Part shown: positions 41,860-50,269 of the stretch, one piece after another
Layout of the letters: the number at the start of each line of letters is the position of its first letter
Numbering within the stretch: the stretch's first letter is position 1
Assembly (NCBI GenBank): GCA_022641735.1
Contig: JALCDQ010000001.1
Coordinates: 1 to 64,000, forward strand
Direction of reading: 5' to 3'
Source: Prevotella sp.
Lineage (GTDB): Bacteria > Bacteroidota > Bacteroidia > Bacteroidales > Bacteroidaceae
Length of the DNA: 64,000 nt
Notes under the pieces: generated by a model
What the model saw: the letters and a program-made list of their open reading frames with translations, nothing else
Databases searched by the model: none
Told to the model about the DNA's origin: nothing
Translations under genes and position numbers: made by a program

Positions 41860-42015
41860 TCAAGCGAAAAACTTAAAATATATCAGCAAAAGGGCTCCTA
41901 CCATCACTAAAAGAATTATCGACTTGATTAGGCAACTTGCCACTTTCTTCACTACAATGACGCCTGCAATTATGGCAATCAGTACAAATACATAATATAA
42001 AAAATTACTACTCAT
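41860..42015 (-). CDS. Small membrane protein (51 residues)
   Basis: A short open frame reading MSSNFLYYVFVLIAIIAGV and on to a TGA at 41860-41862, found by eye in the gap between the RluA-type gene and the Lys-rich gene. Two hydrophobic helices (about residues 5-22 and 31-48) are separated by a basic turn with VVKKVASC. The layout, the ATG and the position 22 nt after the RluA-type stop codon are in keeping with a co-transcribed small membrane protein. No family recognised. It could be spurious, but an uninterrupted double-helix composition is unlikely by chance. Confidence 0.5.
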   Translation of the reverse strand: MSSNFLYYVFVLIAIIAGVIVVKKVASCLIKSIILLVMVGALLLIYFKFFA

Positions 42016-42037
42016 ATAAATTTTGATTTAAAAGTTG

Positions 42038-42931
42038 CTATTTAAAAAGTTTTCGAAATGCTACAGGAATCGATGCTTCAAACTCCATACGTTCATGCGT
42101 TATCGGATGATAAAAACAGAGAACATAGGCATGCAAGCATAAACGCCCTATCGGGTCATCACCATTTCCATATTTAACATCCCCACATACGGGATGCATC
42201 ATATCCGCACTATGCACTCGAATCTGATTTTTACGCCCCGTTTCAAGGCGAAATTCAACGAGAGAATGCTCTGTTGTACGGTCAAGGACATGAAAGTGAG
42301 TGATGGCATATTTTCCTCCATTATCTATTGGAGAGGAATAAGTGACATAAGCCTTATTATCTTTGAGCCAATTGGCAATGGTGCCTTCATCATCTTCCAT
42401 CTCTCCTGATACGACCGCAACATAACGTCTGTCATAGACAATATGATGCCAATCTTGCTCAAGCAATCGTTCTGTCTCCAAATCCTTTGCATAAATCATC
42501 AATCCAGAGGTGTCTCTGTCGAGGCGATGAACTACATGTGCCGTACATTTCTGACGGGTTTTGCGGAAGTAATCATCGAGTATCGTCTTGACATTCAACG
42601 AACTATGTCCGGCTGCCATGCTAAGAACACCGATGTTTTTCTCTATGACTACAAGATACTGATCCTCATAAATGAGTTTGAGATAACGACTGCGAAACTG
42701 ATCATTTTTCTTTGAACGGCTTATTGAAATTTTGTCTCCAGCCTTCAACTGATAGTCAAATTGAGTTATCTGCTTACCGTTTACTTTGATGCCACGCCCT
42801 TTCAAGGTTGCCTTCAACTTGCTCTTGCTCTCCCCATTTGGGTTTGCCAAAAGCCAATCCAGCAATTGACTGGGCTCCTTTACCACATAGTGGTCATAAT
42901 CATCGTTAGGTTTATTATAAAATGTTTTCAT
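42038..42931 (-). CDS. RluA family pseudouridine synthase
   Basis: Modifies uridine to pseudouridine in rRNA or tRNA. 297 residues: an N-terminal S4-like RNA-binding domain (about 25-85, KATLKGRGIKVNGKQITQFD) and a catalytic domain whose motif II is HRLDRDTSGLMIYAKD with the catalytic aspartate. Later motif segments are EFRLETGRKNQIRVH and HPVCGDVKYGNG with LCLHAYVLCFYHP. Target site is not predictable. It follows the fimbrillin-like gene by only 4 nt on the same strand. Confidence 0.9.
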   Translation of the reverse strand: MKTFYNKPNDDYDHYVVKEPSQLLDWLLANPNGESKSKLKATLKGRGIKVNGKQITQFDYQLKAGDKISISRSKKNDQFRSRYLKLIYEDQYLVVIEKNIGVLSMAAGHSSLNVKTILDDYFRKTRQKCTAHVVHRLDRDTSGLMIYAKDLETERLLEQDWHHIVYDRRYVAVVSGEMEDDEGTIANWLKDNKAYVTYSSPIDNGGKYAITHFHVLDRTTEHSLVEFRLETGRKNQIRVHSADMMHPVCGDVKYGNGDDPIGRLCLHAYVLCFYHPITHERMEFEASIPVAFRKLFK

Positions 42932-42935
42932 CTAG

Positions 42936-43814
42936 TTATTTAACTTCCGACATATAATAAGATACGCTGGTAGTGCTTCCTGCTGTCAACGAGGGCAACG
43001 TTATCGCAGCTTGATAGGTCTTTTCAGCACCGTTTACCATAGCCTTTACGGTTATCTCCATTGAGGCATAAGTAGGAAACATTACTAAATAAAGAGGATT
43101 CCCGATGTTAGCTGTTCCCGAAGGCGTAAATGTCAAGGTTTTTGAAGTTGACTCTTTGGTAATGCTCATATCCGTGAAATCATATTGGGCAGTGGTGGTA
43201 AGCCCTTCAATAGTGGCTGATTTGATGCTGTCGATTTTATTGCCATTCCCGTCCATCAACGTGATTTCGCCGATACTCATAAAGTGTTTGAGATTAGCCA
43301 TTTGAGCAACTGCACCCCCAGCAGACTTTATTCTCACCGTAGTCTTTGCTTCCACAAAATCGTAATATTTATTGATAGTCGCTAAAGTACCATCTTGCCC
43401 GGATATATCCAATCGGAGAACACTATCGGAAACCACGCCCGCAAGGGAGGTGATGCCCCTGTTTCCGACCTTAGGGAAGAAGAGCCTCAAGGTGCTGCTG
43501 CTCTTGCAAGTCACCGTTCCAACGAATGCGGTGGTATCAGAAGTCATCTGCGCCGTCACCGTTTCGAAAAGATTTGCAGAGGGATTCATCAGATTAAACA
43601 CCGACATCTCATCTCCGGCAGTCCATGAAAGAGGATTCGCAATGTTCTTCTGACTTATAGTCAGCGTGCGTGCTAGCAAGTTTGTGTCGGTCGTATAAGT
43701 AGTTGTAGAACTGCTCGTATAGTCATCCTTATCGGAAGAACATGCCCCCAAAATCAGTATCAAAGCAAATACGATGAGGAAAGGTCTGAATAGTTGTATA
43801 TCTGAATGTTTCAT
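42936..43814 (-). CDS. Fimbrillin-like lipoprotein
   Basis: 292 residues. Signal peptide with lipobox (LILGACSSDKDD), then a beta-rich domain. The segment LSWTAGDEMSVFNLMN resembles the conserved WxxGD start of fimbrillin-like (FimB/Mfa2/PF13149-type) proteins of Bacteroidota, and the C-terminus TLPSLTAGSTTSVSYYMSEV looks like the donor strand region of such proteins. It is probably exported and surface-linked, as a fimbrial subunit or a related adhesin; no other fimbrial gene is adjacent. Preceded by a good -7 box and, further upstream, by a large repeat-filled gap. Confidence 0.7.
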   Translation of the reverse strand: MKHSDIQLFRPFLIVFALILILGACSSDKDDYTSSSTTTYTTDTNLLARTLTISQKNIANPLSWTAGDEMSVFNLMNPSANLFETVTAQMTSDTTAFVGTVTCKSSSTLRLFFPKVGNRGITSLAGVVSDSVLRLDISGQDGTLATINKYYDFVEAKTTVRIKSAGGAVAQMANLKHFMSIGEITLMDGNGNKIDSIKSATIEGLTTTAQYDFTDMSITKESTSKTLTFTPSGTANIGNPLYLVMFPTYASMEITVKAMVNGAEKTYQAAITLPSLTAGSTTSVSYYMSEVK

Positions 43815-43837
43815 TTTCGCAGATTTTAATTTACCTG

Positions 43838-43845
43838 CAAAGGTA
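43838..43845 (-). promoter_or_regulatory. -7 box for the fimbrillin-like gene
   Basis: TACCTTTG on the minus strand, 23 nt upstream of the ATG. Confidence 0.58.
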
Positions 43846-44009
43846 AAGAATATCGAGCATACGAAAGAATAAATTCAACTAAATTTCCTTTTATTTCTAC
43901 AAAACAGCCTTTTAAAGACCCTTTATCGCCCTCTCGACACTCATTCGATTTGTACGGATTTTTAACCGATTTCCGATTAATGAATATTTATGGAATATTC
44001 ATTCGATTA

Positions 44010-44023
44010 TGCATAATTATGCA
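44010..44023. repeat. TGCATAATTATGCA perfect palindrome, copy 1
   Basis: A perfect 14-bp palindrome preceded by TCGATT and running directly into the first unit of array G. Confidence 0.6.
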
Positions 44024-44149
44024 ATAAACGGTCGTTTAACTTGTAAACAACCGCTTTTTACCTCCTTATTAATAGCTTTTTACAGGGTAATAGATGGTCT
44101 TTTACACCCTAAAAAGCTACCTTTTACAACCCAAAAGACCCTATTTTGA
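44022..44149. repeat. 22-bp palindrome array G (6 units), divergent region
   Basis: Units begin at 44022, 44044, 44066, 44088, 44110 and 44132, exactly in 22-bp phase: for example TAAACAACCGCTTTTTAC, TAATAGATGGTCTTTTAC, TAAAAAGCTACCTTTTAC. It is the only array of the nine that is not 3' of a gene; it lies between the fimbrillin-like and phosphatase genes, which are transcribed away from it. Confidence 0.83.
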
Positions 44150-44297
44150 TGAGAAATCAGCAATATTTTGCCTTTTATATAATAGCTTTGATTGTTAACA
44201 AAGCTTAAAAACCTATCTATAATGCGCCACATTCAATTTCGAAGGACCTTACTGGCAAATTCCACCTTAGACATTATATAGAGGCTCAGAATCGATT

Positions 44298-44311
44298 TGC
44301 ATAATTATGCA
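44298..44311. repeat. TGCATAATTATGCA perfect palindrome, copy 2
   Basis: Second copy, again preceded by TCGATT and followed by TAAAT, about 105 bp upstream of the phosphatase -7 box; possible operator. Confidence 0.6.
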
Positions 44312-44415
44312 TAAATATTTTTCATATTGTAAACTATTTATCAATCAATTTATAAGAAATCCTCTTTTCAGATAATATTTATAAAGAGTATGGCTCAGTT
44401 TTGCCCTATTTTTCG

Positions 44416-44423
44416 TAACTTTG
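44416..44423 (+). promoter_or_regulatory. -7 box for the tyrosine phosphatase gene
   Basis: TAACTTTG, 27 nt upstream of the ATG at 44451. Confidence 0.58.
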
Positions 44424-44450
44424 CACCTTAAATTAAAGGAATAGACATAA

Positions 44451-44957
44451 ATGGCACATTCGGAAAAAGAAAGAAAAACGATGACAAAAATCCTGTTTAT
44501 ATGCCTTGGAAACATCTGTCGGTCACCGGCTGCAGAAGGCATTATGCAACAAATGGTTGATAAGCAAGGACTCTCGGAACGATTTCTCATCGATTCCGCA
44601 GGCATCGGCAATTGGCATGCAGGTCAATTACCTGACGTCAGAATGCGTCGGCAAGGGGCTAAGCGAGGCTATGATTTCTGCCACCATGCCCGTCAATTCC
44701 GTGCCTCTGAAGACTTCCAACGCTTCGATTTTATCGTCGTCATGGATGAGGAAAACTATCGCGCCATCACCCAAATGGCACGTTCAGAAACAGAGAAACA
44801 AAAGGTTATCAGGATGTCAGATTATCTGACACTCCATAAAGCAACAACCGTGCCCGACCCTTATTATGGTGATACTCGGGATTTTGATTATGCACTTGAC
44901 CTCATTGAGGATGGATGCGCAGGACTTTTGGCCGCCTTCAAGCCCGATATTCATTAG
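44451..44957 (+). CDS. Low-molecular-weight protein-tyrosine phosphatase
   Basis: 168 residues as read from the first ATG, which has AAAGGA 10 nt upstream; a start at 44481 (MTKILFICLGN) would match the usual family N-terminus and is also possible. The P-loop is CLGNICRSPAAEG (CxxxxxRS), and the general-acid aspartate is in VPDPYYGDTRDFD. In Bacteroidota such enzymes act on tyrosine-phosphorylated proteins, often capsule-synthesis kinases, but no capsule gene is near. Its 3' end overlaps the convergent AraC-type gene by 20 nt. Confidence 0.9.
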   Translation: MAHSEKERKTMTKILFICLGNICRSPAAEGIMQQMVDKQGLSERFLIDSAGIGNWHAGQLPDVRMRRQGAKRGYDFCHHARQFRASEDFQRFDFIVVMDEENYRAITQMARSETEKQKVIRMSDYLTLHKATTVPDPYYGDTRDFDYALDLIEDGCAGLLAAFKPDIH

Positions 44958-45732
44958 GAGAAACACCCGTCAACTGCTTGAATTTGCGGTCAAAATACGG
45001 CAGGTCGTTGAATCCGCAATGATAGCACACCTGGCTAATCTTCATCTTTCCGCCTTTAAGCAAATCCATTGCCATCTTCACCCGATATTCATTCAGATAT
45101 TGCGTAAAGGTCTGCGCGGTCATCCGCTTATAGAAACTGCAGAAGTTGGAGACGCTCATCCCCACATGCGAGGCTATCTCCGGCAAGGTTATCTTGCTCC
45201 CGAAATTGCATGCCACATAAGCCTGTACCTGCACAATACGTTCCTTTTCCGCATCGTTATGCCCTTTGCTGATGATAGAAACATTATCCCCGCTGGCTAT
45301 CATCTCCAATAAGAGGAGCAAGGACGACAAACGTTCAATCGGATTCTCATGCTTCATCTGCAAAAGAATCACCTTCATCTTCTGCGATTTTTCAGGCGAT
45401 AAGACCAGCGCATCCTTGATGTCAAGAATGCTTTCCATCATCTCGGTAGCCTCTGGAAACAGCGTTGCCATCGACTGAAGAAGGCCTACGGGGATGGAAA
45501 GCGAGATGTTTTCAATCTGCCGGAGTGTCTTGTCGAAATACCAGCAATGAGGAATCTCCGGCGCAATGAATATCACTTCGCCGACATGAAACTCTGATGT
45601 GGTCTCTCCAATAAGTCGAGTGCCCGTGCCGCTAAGCACAATGGAGAGTTCAAAGGTTGGTTGCCGATGCAACCCAATCTGTTGAGAAGGCTTCAAACTC
45701 ACATAATGATAATCGAAAGAAGTTTGTTGCAT
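44938..45732 (-). CDS. AraC family transcriptional regulator
   Basis: 264 residues: an N-terminal cupin-like sensor domain (about 10-120, with the HVGEVIFIAPEIPHCWYFD stretch) and a C-terminal double helix-turn-helix (about 165-264): LPEIASHVGMSVSNFCSFYK and KISQVCYHCGFNDLPYFDRK, ending GVSPNEYRA. Sugar or small-molecule sensing is likely but the ligand is unknown. It is convergent with the phosphatase gene and divergent from the acyltransferase gene, which is a possible target. A TATCTTTG -7 box lies just upstream. Confidence 0.9.
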   Translation of the reverse strand: MQQTSFDYHYVSLKPSQQIGLHRQPTFELSIVLSGTGTRLIGETTSEFHVGEVIFIAPEIPHCWYFDKTLRQIENISLSIPVGLLQSMATLFPEATEMMESILDIKDALVLSPEKSQKMKVILLQMKHENPIERLSSLLLLLEMIASGDNVSIISKGHNDAEKERIVQVQAYVACNFGSKITLPEIASHVGMSVSNFCSFYKRMTAQTFTQYLNEYRVKMAMDLLKGGKMKISQVCYHCGFNDLPYFDRKFKQLTGVSPNEYRA

Positions 45733-45749
45733 ATCCGTTAAATTTTGTC

Positions 45750-45757
45750 CAAAGATA
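45750..45757 (-). promoter_or_regulatory. -7 box for the AraC-type regulator
   Basis: TATCTTTG on the minus strand, 17 nt upstream of the ATG, giving a very short leader. Confidence 0.52.
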
Positions 45758-45853
45758 ACGATTTTCTTGGAAATTCACACAAGAAACAGCAATTTTAATA
45801 AAATAAGACAATATTTTTAGAAGATAATCAAACTTGCTGCTTATATTTAATCT

Positions 45854-45861
45854 TACCTTTG
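45854..45861 (+). promoter_or_regulatory. -7 box for the acyltransferase gene
   Basis: TACCTTTG, 18 nt upstream of the ATG at 45880. Because a TTG start at 45859 would lie inside this box, the ATG is the likely start. Confidence 0.6.
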
Positions 45862-45879
45862 CAAGCAAATTGTAAATAC

Positions 45880-47067
45880 ATGGGAACAATCGATAAAAAT
45901 AATGTTTTTCTGCGCTCAAAACCGCGTTATGAAATCCTAGATGGCCTTCGCGGCGTGGCTGCTCTGCTCGTTGTAGCCTTCCATCTGTTTGAAACTTACT
46001 CAAAAGGACCGACAGATCAAGTACTCAATCATGGTTATTTAGCCGTGGATTTCTTCTTCGTTTTGTCAGGATTTGTGATTGGCTATGCTTATGACGACCG
46101 CTGGGACCGTATGTCAACGTGGAATTTCTTTAAGCGCAGACTTATCCGCCTCCATCCAATGGTCATCTTCGGGTCATTGATAGGCTTGCTGTTGTTCTAC
46201 TTAGGGAGTAGTCCCAGCTTTGCCGCCATCGATAAAACACCCTGGTGGATGGTGATTCTCGTCTTCCTTTGGTGCTGTACCATGATACCTATTCCACAAT
46301 CAATGGACATCCGAGGATGGGCAGAAACCAACCCGCTGAATGGTCCTACATGGTCGTTGCAATGGGAATATCTCGCCAATATCCTTTATGCTTTATTCAT
46401 CCGTAAGTTGTCGAAATTCTGGCTTGCGGTATGCGTTGGCCTCTTTGCTCTTCTCACTATCAACCTTTGTTTGAATATAGATATCTTCCATGTGTTTGCT
46501 CCGCGCTCTTATGCGGCTTACACAGTCATCGGAGGATGGAGTCTTACAGCTGACCAACTGACCGTTGGCATCACCCGATTACTTTATCCTTTCTTTGCCG
46601 GATTGCTGCTTTCGCGCGTACATAAGTTAATTAAAGTGCGTGGCGGATTTTGGTGGTGCTCCCTCTTGATAGCGCTTTTATTGGTCATGCCACGCATTGG
46701 AGGAACCTCACACATGTGGATGAACGGACTTTATGAATGTGTCGCCATCCTCCTTCTCTTCCCTCTTATCGTCTCTATGGGTGCTGGAAGCAAGGTCACT
46801 GACCCACGCACGATGGCCGTATGCAAGTTCTTTGGGGAGATTTCCTATCCTATTTATATTACGCATTATCCGTTTATCTATCTCCAAATGGAATGGGTTG
46901 CCGCGCATCCCAACGTTTCTATAGGTGAGGCAATCATGATGAATGCAGGGCTGTATGTATTGATTATCTTCACGGCTTATGGCGCTTATAAACTCTATGA
47001 TTTACCTGTAAGGGCATGGCTGAAGAAGAAACTCTTCCCGAAAACCAAACAACTTCAGGAAGGATAA
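45880..47067 (+). CDS. Acyltransferase family 3 membrane protein
   Basis: 395-residue integral membrane O-acyltransferase (Acyl_transf_3/OafA type), with about ten hydrophobic helices. The N-terminal signature is RYEILDGLRGVAALLVVAFH, with the Arg-x10-His pair essential in this family, and then DFFFVLSGFVIGYAY and RRLIRLHPM. Such enzymes acylate sugars of lipopolysaccharide, peptidoglycan or exported glycans. Substrate not predictable. It is alone on its transcript; the divergent AraC-type regulator may control it (inference). Confidence 0.9.
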   Translation: MGTIDKNNVFLRSKPRYEILDGLRGVAALLVVAFHLFETYSKGPTDQVLNHGYLAVDFFFVLSGFVIGYAYDDRWDRMSTWNFFKRRLIRLHPMVIFGSLIGLLLFYLGSSPSFAAIDKTPWWMVILVFLWCCTMIPIPQSMDIRGWAETNPLNGPTWSLQWEYLANILYALFIRKLSKFWLAVCVGLFALLTINLCLNIDIFHVFAPRSYAAYTVIGGWSLTADQLTVGITRLLYPFFAGLLLSRVHKLIKVRGGFWWCSLLIALLLVMPRIGGTSHMWMNGLYECVAILLLFPLIVSMGAGSKVTDPRTMAVCKFFGEISYPIYITHYPFIYLQMEWVAAHPNVSIGEAIMMNAGLYVLIIFTAYGAYKLYDLPVRAWLKKKLFPKTKQLQEG

Positions 47068-47126
47068 TCATCGATTATCAACCCCTTGTTATTGGATAAA
47101 ATTTAACAGAATGAGTCTTTGAAACA

Positions 47127-47158
47127 TTTGGAAATGTGATAAAAATGTTGTATCTTTG
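47127..47158 (+). promoter_or_regulatory. Promoter of the GH3 beta-glucosidase gene
   Basis: -33 TTTG (47127-47130) and -7 TATCTTTG (47151-47158) with a 20-bp spacer; one of the best matches to the Bacteroidota consensus in the window. Leader about 25 nt. Confidence 0.7.
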
Positions 47159-47190
47159 CAAACAATAAGCAATATCATAAAAAATACAAC

Positions 47191-49488
47191 ATGAAAAGAC
47201 TCATTTTTATGCTCTTATCTGTATTCTTTTTTACAGGTATACAGGCACAAAACAAGAAGGCTCCACAGTTAGGGAAGGACCCAATAGATAAGGTCGTAGC
47301 GGCAATGACGCTAGAAGAAAAGGCAAAGCTATTGGTTGGCAGCAATGCTGACAAACAGTTTGCCTTCATGGCAACGAGTGCTGGAGCAACAGCGGCAATC
47401 CCTCGCTTGAACATCAAAACCACCATTCTTGATGATGGGCCGACAGGTCTTCGCATCGATACCATTGTAAAAGGAAGTGACAAAAAATATTACTGCACGG
47501 GCTTTCCGATAGCCACGCTCATGTCATCCACTTGGAATACCGCTCTCGTCAGTAAGGTCGGAGCAGCTATGGGACAAGAGATGGTGGACTATGAATGTGA
47601 TATTATCTTAGGTCCGAGCCTCAACATACAACGCAATCCATTGAATGGCCGCAACTTCGAATACTATTCTGAAGACCCTGTTTTGTCAGGAAAAATCGCA
47701 GCATCGATGGTGAAAGGCATCCAGTCGATGGGTGTCGGGGCGACGATAAAGCATTTTGCTGCCAACGACCAACAGACCATGCGCATGTTCAACGATAGCC
47801 GTATGTCGCAAAGGACACTGCGCGAAATCTATCTGAAGAACTTTGAGATTGCCGTCAAAGAGGGCAATCCATGGGGCTTGATGTCCTCTTATAACTCCCT
47901 GAACGGCACTTCCGTTCAAAGCAACTATCCTTTACTGACAAGCATTTTGCGCAAGGAATGGAAATACAATGGCGTCGTGATGACCGATTGGGGTGACCCT
48001 CGCGTCACGACAGAGCAGATTCATGCCGGAAACGACCTGCTTATGGGTGGCGCAGAGAGTCAGGTGAAGGATATTATAGAAGGTGTAAAGAGTGGAAAAC
48101 TCACCATGGCAGATGTGGATAGCAACGTGAAATATGTGTTGGAATACATTCTCAAAACCCGCCATTTCAAAGGCTTGACGGGCAGCAAAGACCCTGATTT
48201 GAAGGCCCATGCACAAGTGGCAAGAGAGGCAGCAACCGAAGGTATGGTGCTATTGAAAAACGACAAGGAGGCTTTGCCCTTACTGTCCAATGACTCCATA
48301 GCCCTCTTCGGCATCGGCAACTATATCTATTATGCCAATGGATTAGGGTCTGCTGACGTCAATAAACCTTATGTTGTGAACCTTCCGCAAGGGTTGAAGA
48401 ACGCCCATATCTATTATCATCCCCTCATCGATAAATTCTATCAGAGTTACATAAAGACATCGAATATCCAGTTGGATGAATCCAATGAGAAGACTTGGAA
48501 GAACTGGTTCTTTGGCTATCACATGCCTTCGGAAGCCTATATCGACCCTGTTTTCATCCAACGTCGTGCCAAAGACTGCTCTAAAGCCATTATCACTATC
48601 TCCCGAAATGGCGGTGAATGCCTCGACCGTGACTATATTGAGGGTGACTATCTGCTCACTTATACGGAAAAAGAACTTATCAAAAACGTGAGCAACTACT
48701 TCCATAAGCATGGCAAAAAGGTCATTGTGGTGCTCAATACAGGTGGAGCTATGGATGTGGCAACATGGAAAGACCAAGTGGATGGCATTCTGATGGCTTG
48801 GCAACCGGGAGAAGAAGGCGGCAACGCTATGGCTGATGTTCTCACCGGAAAGGTGAATCCGTCTGGCAAATTGCCGATGACATTGGCCAATGACTACTTC
48901 GATATTCCCTCTGCAAAGAACTTCCCGCTGCACTATGTGTTCTCATGGGATGAACTCCTGCGCCCTAATAAGGAGGTGATGGCTAAGAAAAACCTCGGTT
49001 ATACCAATTATGAAGAAGGTATATGGGTAGGTTACCGCTACTTCAACACCCAGCAGAAGCCCGTTGCTTATCCATTCGGATATGGCCTTTCTTATACCTC
49101 TTTTGAATATGACAACGCCAAATTGAAGAAATCGGGCAATACTTTTACGGTGACGGTGGCTATCAAAAACACCGGAAAAGTGGCTGGAAAAGAAGTCATT
49201 CAACTCTACTCCACTGCCCCGAAAGGCACGTTGGAGAAGCCTCTCCGTGAATTGAAAGGCTTCGGAAAGACACGACTTCTGCAACCTGGAGAAACCGATA
49301 ATGTGGCAATGACTTTCCAATTGCGCGACCTTGCCTCCTTCGATGAGTCTCAAATGAATTGGATTGCCGATGCAGGCACTTACACTTTATCGATTGGAGC
49401 CTCAGTGGAAGACATCCGCAAAACGATTTCTTTGAAGGTAGCAAAGCCCTATATGGAGAGTGCACCCACAAGGGTTGGAAGCAAATAA
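47191..49488 (+). CDS. Glycoside hydrolase family 3 beta-glucosidase
   Basis: 765-residue periplasmic exo-beta-glycosidase of the BglX type. Signal peptide MKRLIFMLLSVFFFTGIQAQ, then the (beta/alpha)8 domain with ILDDGPTGLR and IKHFAANDQQTMR, and the nucleophile Asp near residue 266 in GVVMTDWGDP. A second alpha/beta domain (about 355-580) and a C-terminal fibronectin III-like domain (about 660-750, with VAIKNTGKVAGKEVIQLY) complete the GH3 layout. It is not within a polysaccharide utilisation locus: no SusC/SusD is near. Linkage specificity cannot be stated. Confidence 0.92.
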   Translation: MKRLIFMLLSVFFFTGIQAQNKKAPQLGKDPIDKVVAAMTLEEKAKLLVGSNADKQFAFMATSAGATAAIPRLNIKTTILDDGPTGLRIDTIVKGSDKKYYCTGFPIATLMSSTWNTALVSKVGAAMGQEMVDYECDIILGPSLNIQRNPLNGRNFEYYSEDPVLSGKIAASMVKGIQSMGVGATIKHFAANDQQTMRMFNDSRMSQRTLREIYLKNFEIAVKEGNPWGLMSSYNSLNGTSVQSNYPLLTSILRKEWKYNGVVMTDWGDPRVTTEQIHAGNDLLMGGAESQVKDIIEGVKSGKLTMADVDSNVKYVLEYILKTRHFKGLTGSKDPDLKAHAQVAREAATEGMVLLKNDKEALPLLSNDSIALFGIGNYIYYANGLGSADVNKPYVVNLPQGLKNAHIYYHPLIDKFYQSYIKTSNIQLDESNEKTWKNWFFGYHMPSEAYIDPVFIQRRAKDCSKAIITISRNGGECLDRDYIEGDYLLTYTEKELIKNVSNYFHKHGKKVIVVLNTGGAMDVATWKDQVDGILMAWQPGEEGGNAMADVLTGKVNPSGKLPMTLANDYFDIPSAKNFPLHYVFSWDELLRPNKEVMAKKNLGYTNYEEGIWVGYRYFNTQQKPVAYPFGYGLSYTSFEYDNAKLKKSGNTFTVTVAIKNTGKVAGKEVIQLYSTAPKGTLEKPLRELKGFGKTRLLQPGETDNVAMTFQLRDLASFDESQMNWIADAGTYTLSIGASVEDIRKTISLKVAKPYMESAPTRVGSK

Positions 49489-49503
49489 AAGAGTACTCGG
49501 AGA

Positions 49504-49530
49504 GCTCTGAGAACTCAGAGAACTCAGAGC
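49504..49530. repeat. Inverted repeat with GAACTCAGA iterations 3' of the GH3 gene
   Basis: GCTCTGAG (49504-49511) and CTCAGAGC (49523-49530) are perfect 8-bp arms; the interior repeats AACTCAGAG. It begins 15 nt past the stop codon, and array H follows 18 bp later. A possible 3'-end hairpin. Confidence 0.5.
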
Positions 49531-49548
49531 CCATCTTTTCTCAAAAAG

Positions 49549-49632
49549 TAAAAGATAGCCTTTTAGGCTGTAAAAGACTATCTTTTACGTTGCTTCTAAC
49601 GGTTGTTTACCCTGTAAAAAGCCATCTTTTAC
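49549..49632. repeat. 22-bp palindrome array H (4 units)
   Basis: Units begin at 49549, 49571, 49593 and 49615. Unit 1 (TAAAAGATAGCCTTTTAG) and unit 2 (TAAAAGACTATCTTTTAC) are reverse complements except at one position, so together they can form a stem of about 17 bp. Units 3 and 4 are only partly complementary. Lies 3' of the GH3 gene and 5' of an unknown membrane protein gene. Confidence 0.83.
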
Positions 49633-49717
49633 ATTTCAGTTGTTTTCGTTGTGGAAACCAGTAATCTCATACTGACAAAAAAACAACTATTTATAGCGTT
49701 TCTTCCATTCTTTTTCA

Positions 49718-49725
49718 TACCTTTG
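49718..49725 (+). promoter_or_regulatory. -7 box for the unknown membrane protein
   Basis: TACCTTTG, 36 nt upstream of the ATG at 49762. Confidence 0.52.
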
Positions 49726-49761
49726 CAAATGCTTTTCTAACATATCTAAATAATACAGAAC

Positions 49762-50148
49762 ATGGATAAATTCTTTTCTGACCCTTACAATCTCTCTTAC
49801 ATTCCAAGATTTGGTTTGTTGCTTTTTGCCATATCACCAGTGACATATCCGATAGATTGGCTTTTCTATACCATCTCTGGAGTTGTGATATTCAGTTTTC
49901 TTATGTTCATCATTTGCATGATTATCGGAAGCATAAGGAACAAATATAATTTCTCGAAGATTCTTATGGGACATCCAAAAGACAACATATATGATGTCAT
50001 GATATCCATTGCAGGTGTCATTATCAACTATGCAATACCGGATGCCAATATGATATATTTATGGGTATTCTTGTTGATTTGTTCCATTCTCGAACTTATT
50101 TTTCCAAATCCGAAAGCCCTGGAAAACAAAAAGGACTCCGATATATAA
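49762..50148 (+). CDS. Hypothetical membrane protein
   Basis: 128 residues with four probable hydrophobic segments (about 16-30, 36-56, 74-90 and 92-112). No motif or family recognised. A charged linker with SIRNKYNFSKILMGHPKDN separates the two helix pairs, and the tail is hydrophilic. It has its own promoter box. Its A/T-rich codon choice (many ATA, TTT and AAT codons) differs from the highly expressed neighbours and may mark it as a less conserved, lineage-specific gene. Confidence 0.6.
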   Translation: MDKFFSDPYNLSYIPRFGLLLFAISPVTYPIDWLFYTISGVVIFSFLMFIICMIIGSIRNKYNFSKILMGHPKDNIYDVMISIAGVIINYAIPDANMIYLWVFLLICSILELIFPNPKALENKKDSDI

Positions 50149-50269
50149 GAAAGTTTCATCTTTCATTGGAAATCAACTATCAGAGAGTAAGCGAATGTAG
50201 GCCTGCTCTCTGCAAATCGTGTATATTAAATAAATAAAGTGTTTGTGCTGTTTTCTCAATTATTTTTTG

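Larger units (their letters stand above)
43846..44415. other. Palindrome-rich divergent intergenic region
   Basis: The largest gene-free stretch, between divergent genes. Besides array G (44022-44149) it holds TGAATATT-TATGG-AATATTCA (43981-44001), TGCATAATTATGCA at 44010-44023 and again at 44298-44311, and AGCTTTG/CAAAGCT arms (44184-44190 and 44199-44205). No coding sequence or RNA gene could be recognised in it. Confidence 0.55.

Noticed and set aside
47191..49488. Polysaccharide utilisation locus around the GH3 gene
   Set aside because: No SusC/SusD-like genes, sigma/anti-sigma pair or hybrid two-component sensor are near.
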